Below are positions 62,777 to 64,000 of a stretch of 64,000 nt of DNA, piece after piece. The notes under the pieces are model-generated. The model did not search any database and was not told the origin of the DNA. It saw only the letters and a program-made list of their open reading frames with translations. Numbering within the stretch: position 1 is the stretch's first letter; each line of letters starts with the position of its first letter. Made by a program: the position numbers and the translations under genes. Where the stretch lies: positions 1 through 64,000 of the forward strand of contig WJYB01000006.1 of NCBI GenBank assembly GCA_009668015.1, read 5' to 3'. This DNA comes from Enterobacteriaceae bacterium RIT714 (GTDB taxonomy: Bacteria; Pseudomonadota; Gammaproteobacteria; Enterobacterales; Enterobacteriaceae).

Positions 62777-63220
62777 ATGATTAAAAGATTGTTAATCTGC
62801 ACCTTTTCCCTATTCTCTGTCTGTTCTTATGCCTCTGATGGTGGATGTGCTGCTGTAGGCGCATCAATGGAATCAACCTTGTTTGATGCCATGTCTAAGG
62901 ATTTGAATATTGATTCATCCACTGTTCAAAGAGATATGACCACCGTACAAGTAATCAATACATCTACCGTGTCTGAACTGTATGCAGAGTCATTGGCAAA
63001 AGCAGATCATGCTGATGATGTCGCGAAAGGTAGGTCTTCTATCCCGGAAAGTGATTACTTCTCAAGCTATTATGAGAACAACGTTAAATCTATTACTGCA
63101 AAGTACTCCTACACTAATAAACACAGCAAGAAAAATATATTCATTGCCTCAAGCCTTATGAACAAAGATGAATGCTCAATAAGGTTCAATGGATATATCA
63201 CTCTATCAAGAGAGTTTTAA
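62777..63220 (+). CDS. Candidate periplasmic immunity protein for the Tlde1-like effector
   Basis: 147 residues from the ATG at 62777, which has GGAAG nine bases before it; an in-frame TTG at 62771 overlaps the effector stop. A clear signal peptide (MIKRLLICTFSLFSVCSYA) should be cut before SDGG. The mature protein has two Cys (CAAVG near the start, DECSIRF near the end), able to form a disulfide. I do not recognise a family by sequence. Its place directly behind a cell-wall effector and its export to the effector's site of action argue for an immunity role, like Tldi1. Confidence 0.7.
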   Translation: MIKRLLICTFSLFSVCSYASDGGCAAVGASMESTLFDAMSKDLNIDSSTVQRDMTTVQVINTSTVSELYAESLAKADHADDVAKGRSSIPESDYFSSYYENNVKSITAKYSYTNKHSKKNIFIASSLMNKDECSIRFNGYITLSREF

Positions 63221-63224
63221 GATG

Positions 63225-63245
63225 AGGGGCGGCCACGCCCCTTTT
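63225..63245 (+). terminator. Terminator of the hcp-effector-immunity operon
   Basis: Perfect 6-bp GGGGCG/CGCCCC stem with a four-base loop and a T5 run, starting five bases after the immunity stop. The cassette thus has its own promoter and terminator. The following 63246-63418 shows no gene. Confidence 0.9.
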
Positions 63246-63418
63246 TGAGTAATTATATTATTCTCTTGTCATTCATTAATTTCATTATCACTCCATTTTC
63301 ATTCTCACAAAACACTTTATACTTAGGTAACTGTTATCCCGAACTCTGTATGTAACAAAGTGGCTAGACCCAGTACCCCGCATAATCGTGCCATTCATAT
63401 TTAGAGGTCATCCGGCAT

Positions 63419-64000
63419 TGACCCTACCCCAAAATCCTGCTCCATTCAGAAACAGAACACCGACATGAAATACACTCCCCTGAACGGAGGTGGTGCCGAT
63501 GAAAAAAACACGATTCGCCGAAGACACAGATTCTCTTTACCTTCAAGAAGGCTGAGCTGGGTACGTGTCCTTGCCGGATGTTTGCCGCAAGCTGGATAAC
63601 TCCGATGCCACCTTTTACACCCGGCGCAAGAAATACGGTGGAAATACTCCCTGTGAACTCAAACATATGTGGCAAAGGGAAGAGGGAAATCTGCGGCTGA
63701 AGAAGCTGGTTGCCGATGACAGCGCACTGCGCCTGCGTATCTGTGAGATCACCGAAACGCAAATTCACTACAGATATCGCCGGGTACACCTGATGCTCCG
63801 GCGTGAGGGTTGGCGAGACGATCACAAACGAATCTACAGCCTCTACGGTGAGCAAGGGCTGTCGCTACGCCTCAAACGGCCACGCCGTAATAAATCTGCC
63901 CAGCATTATCCAAACCACGTCTGGGGCATGGATTTTATTTCTGATGCATTGTTTGACAGGCGACGACTCCGCCTGTGGACGGTTATCGACCTTTACACCC
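63419..64000 (+). mobile_element. Decayed IS3-family insertion sequence, cut by right edge
   Basis: The transposase remnant at 63499 shows the family. A TGACCCTACCCC-like end at about 63419 could be its left inverted repeat, but I cannot prove this without the right end, which is outside. The element abuts the type VI cassette and may have helped move it. Confidence 0.6.
63499..64000 (+). pseudogene. IS3-family transposase remnant, orfA and orfB fused by deletion
   Basis: The frame starts MKKTRFAEDT and meets a TGA at codon 19 (63553-63555). It then goes on with an OrfA-type helix-turn-helix (DVCRKLDNSDATFYTRRKKY) and leucine-rich NLRLKKLVAD. It passes directly, in the same frame, into OrfB sequence (YRRVHLMLRREGW, LSLRLKRPRRNKSA) and the integrase core VWGMDFISDALFD with the first catalytic Asp. 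The end of OrfA and the start of OrfB, normally joined by a -1 frameshift, are missing. It is not able to work as it stands. The group may be IS407-like. Confidence 0.8.

Noticed and set aside
61912-63220. A complete type VI secretion system
   Set aside because: Only Hcp, an effector and a likely immunity gene are present; no sheath, baseplate, ATPase or membrane-complex genes occur in the window.

Overview
The window is chromosomal DNA from a member of the Enterobacteriaceae. Gene content and order match the E. coli/Enterobacter wca–yeg–mdt–thi region, and most proteins have exactly the E. coli length. The repeat family between genes and the accessory genes point to an Enterobacter/Lelliottia/Leclercia-like organism rather than E. 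coli itself; I cannot fix the genus from sequence alone.

Layout. (1) 1-2.3 kb: the first gene of an O-antigen locus (wzx flippase, cut by the left edge), its JUMPstart/ops leader and galF. (2) 2.4-25.5 kb, minus strand: a complete colanic acid (M-antigen) operon, wza-wzb-wzc-wcaABCDEF-gmd-fcl-gmm-wcaI-cpsB-cpsG-wcaJ-wzxC-wcaKLM. It supplies GDP-mannose and GDP-fucose, assembles a lipid-linked repeat unit, flips, polymerises and exports it. It has its own JUMPstart/ops. (3) 26.3-37.1 kb: core genes yegH, asmA, dcd, udk, dgcE, alkA, yegD. (4) 37.5-48.5 kb: the mdtABCD-baeSR efflux and envelope-stress operon. (5) 48.8-51.3 kb: trhP, the CRP-controlled sRNA gene cyaR, which has no ORF, and yegS. 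(6) 51.3-57.7 kb: an accessory five-gene peptide/opine-type ABC importer with an enolase-superfamily enzyme, behind a predicted CRP site and a palindromic operator. (7) 58.1-61.2 kb: fbaB, then thiMD with a TPP riboswitch. (8) 61.9-63.2 kb: an AT-rich orphan type VI secretion module of Hcp, a Tlde1-like L,D-transpeptidase-fold effector and a secreted immunity candidate, with its own promoter and terminator. (9) 63.4 kb to the right edge: a decayed IS3-family element.

A recurrent intergenic repeat, bounded by CCCTCACCC...CCTCTCCC and its inverted partner, sits at six places. At two of them it has grown into arrays with a period of about 41-47 bp, and at one into three tandem hairpin units of about 95 bp. 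The best candidates for new biology are the orphan Hcp/effector/immunity cassette, the uncharacterised transporter-enolase operon, a structured leader ahead of yegH, and a long inverted repeat overlapping the cyaR promoter.

Start codons were revised from the longest open frame for galF, wzxC, wcaJ, cpsG, gmm, wcaE, wcaD, wcaA, wzc, alkA, yegD, fbaB, thiD and the immunity gene. I used protein family length and ribosome-binding sites. All identifications come from reading the translations; no database search was run.
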